This document shows positions 17,231 through 25,176 of a stretch of DNA of 64,000 nt, piece by piece. Each line of letters begins with the position of its first letter. Position 1 is the stretch's first letter. The notes beneath the pieces are model-generated. The model had not been told where the DNA came from. It was given only the letters and a program-made list of their open reading frames with translations, and did not search any database. Both the position numbers and the translations under genes were made by a program. Source of the stretch: Microvirga makkahensis (GTDB taxonomy: Bacteria > Pseudomonadota > Alphaproteobacteria > Rhizobiales > Beijerinckiaceae); the NCBI RefSeq assembly GCF_009830105.1, contig NZ_WURB01000007.1, positions 1 to 64,000 on the forward strand, written 5' to 3'.

Positions 17231-17734
17231 CTATGGTGTTACCGAAATCGGCTCAGCCAGAAGGCGGTTCTTCACCAGCCAGCGGATTCCTCTGAGCCAG
17301 CTCTCATCCGTGTTCCCGCGAATGTCGGCCTGTCCACCGCGGACGATCTTGCCGGAATGTGCATCCTTGATCGTCACTGCAAAACTCAGAATGAGGTCCG
17401 ACGTCTTCTGCACGATGCCCGAGACCACGAGATCAGCGCCGAGATCCTTGGCCAGATCCTCGGCACAGCCGCTGCACTTATGCAGGGGAGCCTTCTGGGT
17501 AACGTCCTCGCGCTTGGGTGCGGTATCGATGAGTTCGATCTGCGGGGAGGCTTGGAGCAACGTACGCAACTCGTCGCTGACGAGTTGCAGTCGCTGTATC
17601 TGGTCATTCCTGATACCGAGCTCGGCTGCCTGGCTGGTGTCGACGAGCTCGATGTCGAACACGACCGTTTTGAACTCCTCCGCGGCCGCTCCAGAGCTGA
17701 GCGCCAGGAATATGAAGGCTGTCAGGATATGCAT
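17231..17734 (-). CDS. exported DUF2380/DUF3280-like protein
   Basis: A 167-residue product has a signal peptide (HILTAFIFLALSSGAAAEE). A mixed alpha/beta domain follows, beginning KTVVFDIELVDTS and containing DLGADLVVSGIVQKTSDLILSFAVTIKDA. This pattern matches a family of uncharacterised periplasmic proteins in methylotrophic and rhizobial alphaproteobacteria. Two Cys lie in KCSGC near the middle. The start ATG at 17734 has GGGACGG upstream and begins the leader; longer frames add non-leader sequence. It lies 299 bases upstream of the ABC importer on the same strand. Function unknown. Confidence 0.75.
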   Translation of the reverse strand: MHILTAFIFLALSSGAAAEEFKTVVFDIELVDTSQAAELGIRNDQIQRLQLVSDELRTLLQASPQIELIDTAPKREDVTQKAPLHKCSGCAEDLAKDLGADLVVSGIVQKTSDLILSFAVTIKDAHSGKIVRGGQADIRGNTDESWLRGIRWLVKNRLLAEPISVTP

Positions 17735-17989
17735 GCTGCACCGTCCCTTTGCGAGGAAAGCCAACGCTCGGTAGGGGCCGTTACCAACCCACATCTCCTT
17801 GGCTGAATTGCTCCTCTCGAGGATATCCCTCAAGGCGAGGATCTGCGGGAACGGCGTCAGAAGGCAGCTGGAACGTCCCGAAGCCTTTCTCCGCGCGGGG
17901 AAAGGCTTCGGATGCGATATGGAGACTGCCACGCTTAGCGGCAATCTTCGGCTACCGGCTCGAGGAACGAAGTTCAGTACCCTTCCCGG

Positions 17990-18496
17990 TTATTGGACGC
18001 CGAGAAGCCCTTTGGCTTCGTTGACCGCGCTTGTGCAGCCGCTCGCGTCTCCGCTTTGGTCGGCCGATTGTGCACGGCTAAGAGCCGCCTCGACCCGCTT
18101 CGCTCGATCTGGAGCGGGCATGGCACCCGATGCGATCTGCGAGCTGGTCGCTTGGCCCTGGATCTGTGAGCGCACGTCCTGAGACGATGTCGCCTTGTCC
18201 TGTGTGACAGTATTCATGGCCGTGGTTGCATTGGTGTCCGGGGCCTCTCCGGCGCGTGGGACCTGACGCGGCGTCGCGGAGACCGCAGCCTCGCCGCCAC
18301 CTGCCTGAGGCTGCACCGAACCGGTTGTAGCACCCGTTGTCGAGCCAGTTCTCATCGTGGGACCAGAGCCTGCATCACTGCTGTCCACGATCTTTCGCAA
18401 CGCACTGATCTGGTCCGTGCAAGGACCTGCCCAGCTTTCCAGGGGGGTGAGTAATAGGGCCAAGCTCGCCGCTGAAATAAACAAGCCCGTCTTCAT
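17990..18496 (-). CDS. small exported hypothetical protein, Ala/Ser/Gln-rich
   Basis: The 168-residue product begins with a clear signal peptide (SAASLALLLTPLESWAGPC) after a GGAGGAG ribosome site. It has a helical segment CTDQISALRKIVD, then about 80 residues of low-complexity Ser/Thr/Gly/Gln, and ends with a helix KRVEAALSRAQSADQSGDASGCTSAVNEAKGLL. The ending resembles a one-repeat helical hairpin with two Cys that may pair. In-frame Met codons upstream to 18742 lack ribosome sites. Same strand as the DUF2380-like gene but 255 bases away. No function recognised. Confidence 0.65.
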   Translation of the reverse strand: MKTGLFISAASLALLLTPLESWAGPCTDQISALRKIVDSSDAGSGPTMRTGSTTGATTGSVQPQAGGGEAAVSATPRQVPRAGEAPDTNATTAMNTVTQDKATSSQDVRSQIQGQATSSQIASGAMPAPDRAKRVEAALSRAQSADQSGDASGCTSAVNEAKGLLGVQ

Positions 18497-19316
18497 TGCC
18501 GCTCCTCCAAGTTCTAGATCTCGTCCAGGAGATTTTGTTTTTCTGAAAAACCCGCCCCGCAGAATCGGGTTCCATCCCTCTTGAGGAGGTTCCGTCGCAA
18601 AGGTGGTGTCGATGCCACGGGAGGTGCGAGAGGCGGCAGTCTGTGGCGCCGTCTCGGACATGAGCGCGATGCCGGCCGGATCTGCTGCAGTAACTTGGAG
18701 TAGGTACGATGGACCCAGTCGAACGGGCCGCTCAGGCGGCAAGTCCGGAGAGCTGGTTCACGTGGCGGGTTTCGCCTGTCGCTCTGGACCCTGCTAGGAG
18801 GCAGTGGCCCTGGCGGACATCCGCATCACCTCGAAGCCTGTGATCGTCGCATGCGCCGTTTTCATACGCCGGAAGCCGCAGGTCGGCCGGATCAGGCGCT
18901 TGAGAGCGCCATGATCGGCCTCAACGATGTTGTTCGAGTCCTTCGATGTTGGTGCACGACATCCTTCGACAGCAACCCTCCCTCCATAAGCCCGGACGGC
19001 CTCGGGGACAGGACCCCAGCTTGTCGATCATAATGGACGAGGGCGGATAGTCGCTCATCGTTTTCACCGCCTTGCGCAGGAGCCGATATGGTGCTCCGGC
19101 ATTGCACCGATCTGACGGAATGGGGTCGATCAGCTGCTTGTGCCTTTCGGCGGCGCGGAACAGGTACTTCCACCGTCCTCCGACCTGCACATAGATTTCA
19201 GCGACCCGCCGGAACCTGGGACGGAAGCTCGTCGATAGGCAGCCCAGGACAGCGACGCCCCGAAACTCTTTCCTCTGATGCCGAAGCCGGAACGCCCGTG
19301 GGCCTGAGCGTCGTGT
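18497..19316. other. 820-base stretch with an insertion-sequence relic
   Basis: Apart from the IS6-family transposase fragment listed separately, no intact gene is seen. It marks the boundary between the methanol-oxidation island and the next catabolic region. Confidence 0.5.
18794..19235 (-). mobile_element. IS6-family transposase relic (frameshifted)
   Basis: Reading the reverse strand in changing frames gives a DDE transposase of the IS6/IS26 type. Segments are VAEIYVQVGGRWKYLFRA, YRLLRKAVKTMSDYPPSSI, LSKDVVH, SKDSNNIVEADHGALKRLIRP, and the end TAHATITGFEVMRM up to the stop at 18794. At least two frameshifts separate these, and the N-terminal helix-turn-helix part is missing. It is therefore inactive. 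I did not find clear terminal inverted repeats. Confidence 0.75.
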
Positions 19317-19484
19317 CTAGCGATCGAAGTTGAGATACGGGTAGCGTTGCTCTGCCTGTAGCTTCAACTCACGCGCATCGAGGTAAGACTCGTGAAGCGC
19401 CAGGCAGAAGCTCCAGATCGCATGGGCAACATTGTTGAGATAGAGGTGGACCCGAGCGGGTAGGGGAAATGACAGTGTTCGCAC
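19317..19484 (-). CDS. possible 55-residue hypothetical protein
   Basis: A GTG at 19484 follows AGGAG at 6 bases and opens a 55-codon frame ending YPYLNFDR. The product has a hydrophobic middle (LNNVAHAIWSFCLALHESYLDA) and a charged end. The good ribosome site and protein-like composition favour a real small gene. It lies beside an IS relic and could be a remnant. No family recognised. Confidence 0.4.
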   Translation of the reverse strand: MRTLSFPLPARVHLYLNNVAHAIWSFCLALHESYLDARELKLQAEQRYPYLNFDR

Positions 19485-19805
19485 GATGATCTCCTGAATG
19501 ACAGAATGGCCATCCAGGGCGCCTCCTATAATGTTGTTGCTTTGCGCCCTCCATGGCTCAACCGCTGCTTTTTGGCAAGCTGCAGATTGTCCAAGCTGCC
19601 ATGCGTACCGGACATAGAACCGGAGGGCAGCTGATATGCCGGTCACCGCCCCAGGCGCTACTCCGTTTCATCCTCCTCGGATAAGCCCCGCTCCCATCGG
19701 GCACCAAGCTCATAAAGAGCGAGCGCCGGCTCTCTTGGGCAGCCTCTTTGCGTCAGGAGTGCATCCAGCGGTAGAGATAGGACAAATCATTGAGAGCTGG
19801 TTCCG
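19485..19805. other. 321-base intergenic stretch
   Basis: No gene or clear signal seen. It must hold the promoter of the amidase gene, for which I see no strong consensus. Confidence 0.35.
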
Positions 19806-21080
19806 ATGACCAAGATCCCTACCGCCCTTGAGATCCTCAGGCGCATCGAAGATGGCACGATGACCTGCGAAGCCCTGGTCCGCATCTGTCTGCAGCGAAT
19901 TGCGGAACGCGAGCCCACAGTGCAGGCATGGCAGCATCTCGAGGCGGATACGCTACTCGATGCAGCGCGCCGCATCGATCGCTCCGGGACAGGGCTGCTG
20001 AAAGGACTGCCCATCGGGGTCAAGGACATTATCGATACGGTAGACATGCCGACGAGTTACGGCTCATCCATCTACGAAGGCTTCCACCCGGCTCGCGACG
20101 CGGCCTGCGTGGCACTGGCACGGCATGCAGGCGCGCTGATCCTTGGCAAGACCGTCACGACTGAATTTGCATATTACCAACCCGGCAAGACGCACAATCC
20201 GCATGACCACGGCCGGACCCCAGGCGGCTCCTCCTCGGGCTCGGCAGCTGCCGTCGCGGATGGCATGGTACCGCTGGCTCTCGGCTCCCAGACAGCCGGC
20301 TCCGTTATCCGGCCGGCGAGCTATTGCGGCTGCGTCGGCTACAAGCCGACACTCGGCCTGATCGACCGCACCGGAGTGCGGCCGTTTGCCGATAGTCTCG
20401 ATACGGTCGGCGTCTTCGCCAGAACAGTGGAGGATGCAGCCCTCTTCGCCTCCGTCATCTCGGGACGGCCAGGGCTGCGCATCGAGGATCAGTCACTCCG
20501 TCCGCAAATTGGCCTGTCCCGAACCCATGAATGGGGCATGGCTGAACCGGCGAGTGCAGCGGTTTTGGAAGACGCTTTCACGCGTTTGCGAACTGCCGGG
20601 CTGAACATTCGGGAAGTGGTGCTGCCGGAGTCCTGGCGAGGATTGTCCGAGGCGCAGAAAACTATCATGGCCTATGAGGGAGCCCGCGCCTGTGCCCCCG
20701 AGATGTTGACGATGCCGGATCGCCTCAGCGCCAAGCTGCGCGAGTTCCTTCAGATCGGCGTAGCTATTCCCCACGAAGAATATGACCGCGCCAAGGTCTT
20801 AGCAGCAGAGGCACGGGCCGAGATGGCTGATGTCCTGGACAACTTGGACGTCCTGTTAACCCCCAGCGCGCCGGGTGAAGCGCCCCAGGGGCTGCAAGAA
20901 ACCGGCGATCCGGCCTTCAATCGCGTCTGGACCCTGCTGGGAGCGCCATGCGTGAACGTGCCGGGCCTGACCGGGTCATCTGGAATGCCCGTTGGTATCC
21001 AGGTCATTGGTCGGGTGGGTGACGACGCACGCACCTTGGCGGCTTCAGCCGCGATCGCTCAAATTCTTTCTGCCGGATAG
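19806..21080 (+). CDS. amidase (amidase-signature family)
   Basis: A 424-residue amidase-signature hydrolase. The catalytic Ser-cisSer-Lys triad is visible as Lys73 in PIGVKDIID, the GGSSSGSAAAVADG loop near residues 140-153, and the nucleophile region GSQTAGSVIRPAS (Ser166). The length is slightly short for the family (450-480). Such enzymes hydrolyse carboxylic amides to acids and ammonia. The substrate cannot be assigned. No signal peptide, so it acts in the cytoplasm. Neighbours include CoA-ester enzymes and peptide-type importers, which suggests it releases an acid or amine from an imported amide. The start ATG at 19806 has no strong ribosome site, but the N-terminus aligns with amidases. 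Confidence 0.88.
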   Translation: MTKIPTALEILRRIEDGTMTCEALVRICLQRIAEREPTVQAWQHLEADTLLDAARRIDRSGTGLLKGLPIGVKDIIDTVDMPTSYGSSIYEGFHPARDAACVALARHAGALILGKTVTTEFAYYQPGKTHNPHDHGRTPGGSSSGSAAAVADGMVPLALGSQTAGSVIRPASYCGCVGYKPTLGLIDRTGVRPFADSLDTVGVFARTVEDAALFASVISGRPGLRIEDQSLRPQIGLSRTHEWGMAEPASAAVLEDAFTRLRTAGLNIREVVLPESWRGLSEAQKTIMAYEGARACAPEMLTMPDRLSAKLREFLQIGVAIPHEEYDRAKVLAAEARAEMADVLDNLDVLLTPSAPGEAPQGLQETGDPAFNRVWTLLGAPCVNVPGLTGSSGMPVGIQVIGRVGDDARTLAASAAIAQILSAG

Positions 21081-21147
21081 CGCTCGGCTCAGTCACAGGT
21101 CCGGCTCATGCTCCCTGAGAGTTGAGCGACCTGACTTGAGGTCCCGG

Positions 21148-21678
21148 CTACCCTATCCGCTTCAAACCTTTGGCGAACCGCCGCCAGTTCGCTACGTAAC
21201 TCGCAGCGGACGCTCGCAACCTCTCTGCCGCCTCCGCATCTAATGTGCGCACGGCTTTCGCCGGCGCGCCGACAATGAGGGAATTGTCAGGAAACTCCTT
21301 GCCTTCCGTGACCAGTGCATTCGCACCAACGAGGCAATTTCTACCGATACGGGCGCCATTGAGAATGGTTGCGCCCATTCCAATCAGTGAATTGTCGCCA
21401 ATCGTGCAGCCGTGAACGATTGCATGGTGGCCTATTGTGACATCCGCCCCGATCGCCATCGGAAATCCAACGTCCACATGCAACATCGCTCCTTCCTGAA
21501 TATTGGTGCGATCTCCCACTGAAATCGTGTCGTTATCCCCCCGCACGACGGCTCCAAACCATACTCCGACGTCCTGTCCGAGTCGGACACGCCCGATGAC
21601 ATGAGCATCTGGAGCAATCCAGAACGCGTCTGCTTCTGGCAATTCTGGCTTTACCCCATCAAGTTCATAGATTGGCAT
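21148..21678 (-). CDS. gamma-carbonic-anhydrase-like hexapeptide-repeat protein
   Basis: The 176-residue product is a left-handed beta-helix protein with repeated hexapeptides (for example VIGRVRLGQDVGVWFGAVVRGD and IGDNSLIGMGATILNGARIG). Three His in the metal positions (MLHVD, IGHHAIVHGC) match gamma-class carbonic anhydrases and the PaaY/YrdA group. PaaY-type members act as thioesterases in phenylacetate degradation, so a CoA-related role is possible given the neighbouring CoA enzymes. A C-terminal helix (AEAAERLRASAASYVANWRRFAKGL) is typical. It converges on the amidase gene. Confidence 0.88.
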   Translation of the reverse strand: MPIYELDGVKPELPEADAFWIAPDAHVIGRVRLGQDVGVWFGAVVRGDNDTISVGDRTNIQEGAMLHVDVGFPMAIGADVTIGHHAIVHGCTIGDNSLIGMGATILNGARIGRNCLVGANALVTEGKEFPDNSLIVGAPAKAVRTLDAEAAERLRASAASYVANWRRFAKGLKRIG

Positions 21679-21802
21679 TTCGCTCCCTCCCTTCCTATTC
21701 GTCGGAGATATCGCTCCGCATCATGCGGCCTTCTGCTACGAATGTGGTGTGACGCTGCGCAACCTGCGAAACACGCTCCATGAAGTCAGTTTCAGGCTTT
21801 CA

Positions 21803-22489
21803 TCAGCCCGCAGCTGCCCGTCGCGCCGGCTTGACTTCTTTCTCCTCGGACTGTGCGCTCTCGGCAAAACCTGCGCGCTCGACCGCCTCCCGCTTATGAC
21901 GCAGATGTCGGCGAAGAATGTGCGAAAGGCCCGCACCGTCCCGCCGCTGCAGTGCATTGAGGATCGCCTCATGCTCATGAATGGCAAGCTCCCAGTGGCT
22001 CGGATGCATCGGCGCCACGAAGCGCGCCCGACGAATGCGGGTCGTCACCGACTCGTACAGCGAAGACAAGATCGCATTGTCGGCTGCGTCGACGATCGCC
22101 TGATGAATCAGGCGGTTGCAGCGATAATATTGCGGCAGGTCCTTGCTCCGATAGTGCTTGACCATCTCGCTGTGCAGAACGGAAATCTGCTCAACCTTCT
22201 CGTTGGTGATGCGCTGACAGGCCAGTTCGCCGGCTGCCGCCTCAAGGCTCTCGCATACCTCGAACAGATCCTGAATGTCCTTCTGCGTCAGCTTGGCCGC
22301 CCGGGCGCCCCGGTTGGGAAGCAAAACAACATATCCCTCAGCAGCCAGAACTTTCAGCGCCTCGCGCAGCGGCGTGCGCGAAATTCCAAGAGCGAGACAT
22401 AGCTCCCGCTCAGGCACTCGCGCTCCGGGCGGGATTTCTCCTTCCATCAGCATATGCCTGACGCGAGAGACGACCTCCTCGTGCAACAT
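21803..22489 (-). CDS. GntR-family transcriptional regulator (FadR/FCD subgroup)
   Basis: A 228-residue regulator. The N-terminal winged helix (residues 1-70) has LCLALGISRTPLREALKVLAAEGYV as recognition helix and wing. The C-terminal FCD domain shows the usual metal-site His pattern (NRLIHQAIVDAADN, HEHEAILNAL, ILRRHLRHK). It ends with a basic tail. The gene is divergent from the enoyl-CoA hydratase/malonyl-CoA synthetase-like operon, the usual arrangement for a local repressor that senses an acid or acyl-CoA. In other rhizobia a related GntR protein (MatR) controls malonate genes. The effector here is unknown. Confidence 0.9.
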   Translation of the reverse strand: MLHEEVVSRVRHMLMEGEIPPGARVPERELCLALGISRTPLREALKVLAAEGYVVLLPNRGARAAKLTQKDIQDLFEVCESLEAAAGELACQRITNEKVEQISVLHSEMVKHYRSKDLPQYYRCNRLIHQAIVDAADNAILSSLYESVTTRIRRARFVAPMHPSHWELAIHEHEAILNALQRRDGAGLSHILRRHLRHKREAVERAGFAESAQSEEKEVKPARRAAAG

Positions 22490-22585
22490 GATCGTTCATC
22501 CTTGCCCCTTCTTGCAGGGTCTGGTGCTGCCATCAGCCCCAGCCACCGTCAAGATTCAGCCGCCATGCATTCATTTATGCCAGAT

Positions 22586-22608
22586 TTTAGTCGAATGCTT
22601 AAACTAAA
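22586..22608. promoter_or_regulatory. inverted repeat in gntR/enoyl-CoA hydratase intergenic region
   Basis: TTTAGT and ACTAAA face each other across 11 bases in an AT-rich part of the divergent promoter region. It could be the operator of the adjacent GntR regulator. A 6-base arm can occur by chance. Confidence 0.25.
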
Positions 22609-22739
22609 TAGTTGCACTTGGCGCATTTTGCATTCAGATTTTTCTGATTGCTGCTACGCGAGGGCGCCAAAGGCTGCTCGACGCGCCAGTGATGAAGCAT
22701 CTGGAAGCGACCAATGAAACAGGCGGATCGAGGCTGCCA

Positions 22740-23549
22740 ATGGATAGCACGACGATGACGAACGCCATGCCGAGCGACGAAATCCTTTACGAGCTGCGCG
22801 ACGGGGTCGCCTTCGTCACATTCAACAGACCTCAGGCCCGCAACGCCTTCACCTTCGCGATGTATGAGCGCCTTGCGGAGATATGCACTGAGGTCAATGC
22901 CGACCGCTCGGTCCGGTCCATGGTGCTCACTGGTGCCGGCGGCAAGGCTTTTGCCGCCGGCACGGACATCTCGCAGTTTCGTGCCTTCGACAGCCCCGAG
23001 GACGCCCTCGGCTATGAAACGCGGATCGACCGGGTTCTCAAGACTCTCGAAACATGCCGCGTACCGACGATCGCCGCCATTGCCGGCGCCTGTACGGGCG
23101 GTGGGGCCGGGATCGCGGGTTGCTGCGATTTGCGGATTGCTGCCGGCAATGCACGCTTCGGCCTGCCGATCGCCCGCACCCTCGGGAATTGCCTTTCCAT
23201 GTCCAACTACAGCCGGTTTGCGGCCTTGATCGGCCCCGCCCGGCTCAAGGAAATGATCTTCACTGCCCGCTTGGTCGAAGCATCCGAAGCGCTCCAGATC
23301 GGCTTGGTCAGCGAGGTCGTTGACGATACGGACACCCTGATGTCCCGCGCAGAGGAGCTCGCCCGCACCGTGGCGGGCCACGCTCCACTCACCCTCCAAG
23401 CCTGCAAGGAAGCACTGCGCCGGCTGCGGCCGACGATTCCTTCGGGCGAGGGCGAGGACCTGATCCTCATGTGCTATATGAGCCAGGATTTCAGGGAGGG
23501 TATCGACGCGTTCCTCAACAAGCGCCCCCCGAGCTTCAAAGGGGAATGA
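22740..23549 (+). CDS. enoyl-CoA hydratase/isomerase family protein
   Basis: A 269-residue crotonase-fold protein. The oxyanion-hole segments are FAAGTDISQF and AGACTGGGAGIAGCCDLRIA, and FGLPIARTLGNCLS follows. The position that carries the first catalytic Glu in true hydratases is not Glu here (GGGAGIAG). The second Glu region is also altered, so the reaction may be isomerisation, hydrolysis or lyase chemistry rather than simple hydration. The ATG at 22740 is used; other Met codons lie nearby and ribosome sites are weak. It starts an operon with the acyl-CoA synthetase, CoA-transferase and PdxA-like genes. Confidence 0.85.
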   Translation: MDSTTMTNAMPSDEILYELRDGVAFVTFNRPQARNAFTFAMYERLAEICTEVNADRSVRSMVLTGAGGKAFAAGTDISQFRAFDSPEDALGYETRIDRVLKTLETCRVPTIAAIAGACTGGGAGIAGCCDLRIAAGNARFGLPIARTLGNCLSMSNYSRFAALIGPARLKEMIFTARLVEASEALQIGLVSEVVDDTDTLMSRAEELARTVAGHAPLTLQACKEALRRLRPTIPSGEGEDLILMCYMSQDFREGIDAFLNKRPPSFKGE

Positions 23550-23599
23550 GCCCGCTCCCCATTTCATCGTCTTGCCCGCCCCAACAGACTGATCCGGTT

Positions 23600-25126
23600 A
23601 TGAGAACGACACTGCTCCCGCTCTTCGACGTTCCCCCAGAGTTTGCCGACAAAGTCCTCCTGGAAACTTCGGACGGCAGCACGTTCACCTATCGTCGCTT
23701 TTTCGCGCTCACGGCCCGTCTTGCCCATGCGTTGAGAGGCTGCGGGGTAGTGCCCGGCGATCGGGTCGCTGTACAGGTCGACAAGTCACCTGAAGCGCTC
23801 GCCCTTTATGTCGCCTGCGTACGGGCCGGAGCCGTCTATCTTCCGCTGAACACGGCCTATACCGCGAGTGAGGTCGACTATTTCATCCGAGACGCCGAGC
23901 CGCGCCTCGTTGTCTGCCGTCCCTCCTCCCAAACCGAGATTGCCGCTACTGCCGCGAAAGTTGGCGGTCGGAGCGCAACGCTGGGTGTGGCGGGTGACGG
24001 CAGCCTCATGGAATTGGCAGGAAATCAATCCGAGACCTTCGAGAGTCATCCCGCCGCTCCCGACGATCTTGCGGCCATTCTTTACACTTCGGGGACGACA
24101 GGGCGGTCTAAGGGCGCCATGATGACCCATCAGAACCTGATGTCGAATGCCCTGACGCTCGTCGACTATTGGCGCTTCACGGCTGACGATGTGCTTCTCC
24201 ATGCCCTGCCGATCTATCACACCCATGGTTTGTTCGTGGCGACGAACGTGGTGCTTGCTGCTCGTGCCTCGATGCTCTTCCTGCCGAAGTTCGATGCCGA
24301 TGAGGTGATCCGGCTTCTGCCGCGGGCCAGCGTCATGATGGGCGTCCCTACCTTCTACACGCGCCTGCTGGAGCATGCCGATTTCACCCGTGACCGTGTC
24401 GCTCACATGCGCCTCTTCATCTCGGGCTCGGCCCCGCTCCTGGCATCTACACATGACGAATTCGCGGCCCGCACCGGCCACGCGATTCTCGAGCGCTACG
24501 GCATGACCGAGACGGGCATGAACACTTCCAACCCCTATGATGGGGATCGGATCGCCGGGACCGTCGGCTTCCCTCTGCCAGGCATCGATTTGCGCGTTGC
24601 TGATCCCGAAACCGGGAGGGTGCGGGGCACAGGCGAGATTGGGGTGATCGAGGTCAAGGGTCCGAACGTGTTCAAGGGCTACTGGCGCATGCCGGAGAAG
24701 ACGGCCTCCGAGTTCCGCCCGGACGGCTTCTTCATCACGGGCGATCTCGGCAAGATCGACGAGCGTGGCTACGTCCACATCGTCGGACGCGGCAAGGATC
24801 TCATCATCACAGGCGGGTTCAATGTCTACCCAAAGGAGATCGAGCTTGCCATTGACGCAATCGAAGGCGTTCAGGAATCCGCCGTCATCGGAGTACCCCA
24901 TCCTGACTTCGGCGAGGGTGTGGCAGCCCTCGTGGTGCCGGAATCCGGCGCAGCGCTGACCGAGGAAAAGATCATGGCGAGTGTTCGCGACACTCTCGCC
25001 AAGTTCAAGCAGCCGAAACGCGTGATCTTCGTGAGCGAGCTGCCGCGAAACACCATGGGCAAGGTTCAAAAGAACGTTCTACGCGAGCAGTACAACGATC
25101 TCTTTGAGCGCCGCCATGCCGGCTAA
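23600..25126 (+). CDS. matB: malonyl-CoA synthetase-like acyl-CoA ligase
   Basis: A 508-residue adenylating enzyme has the P-loop YTSGTTGRSKGAMMTH, HALPIYHTHGLF, ERYGMTETGMN, the hinge GDLGKIDERGYVHIVGRGKD, LIITGGFNVYPKEIE, and the catalytic Lys in PRNTMGKVQKN. This set and length match malonyl-CoA synthetases (MatB) of alphaproteobacteria, which join malonate or methylmalonate to CoA with ATP. The neighbouring malonyl-CoA decarboxylase gene usual for malonate use is not seen, so the natural acid could be a different short dicarboxylate. The start ATG at 23600 follows the preceding gene by 50 bases. Confidence 0.82.
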   Translation: MRTTLLPLFDVPPEFADKVLLETSDGSTFTYRRFFALTARLAHALRGCGVVPGDRVAVQVDKSPEALALYVACVRAGAVYLPLNTAYTASEVDYFIRDAEPRLVVCRPSSQTEIAATAAKVGGRSATLGVAGDGSLMELAGNQSETFESHPAAPDDLAAILYTSGTTGRSKGAMMTHQNLMSNALTLVDYWRFTADDVLLHALPIYHTHGLFVATNVVLAARASMLFLPKFDADEVIRLLPRASVMMGVPTFYTRLLEHADFTRDRVAHMRLFISGSAPLLASTHDEFAARTGHAILERYGMTETGMNTSNPYDGDRIAGTVGFPLPGIDLRVADPETGRVRGTGEIGVIEVKGPNVFKGYWRMPEKTASEFRPDGFFITGDLGKIDERGYVHIVGRGKDLIITGGFNVYPKEIELAIDAIEGVQESAVIGVPHPDFGEGVAALVVPESGAALTEEKIMASVRDTLAKFKQPKRVIFVSELPRNTMGKVQKNVLREQYNDLFERRHAG

Positions 25127-25176
25127 CCCTGGCGCGCCTGTATCGCCGCCCCCCTGCCGCTGGCAATAACGAGGAT

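Noticed and set aside
16749-17774. Forward frame of 341 codons
   Set aside because: Overlaps the ABC binding-protein start and the DUF2380-like gene on the other strand; Ser/Arg-rich, no ribosome site and no domain.
23786-25069. Long reverse-strand open frame (427 codons)
   Set aside because: It is antisense to the malonyl-CoA synthetase-like gene, whose motifs are intact; the antisense product is His/Arg/Gly-rich without any domain, as expected in GC-rich DNA.
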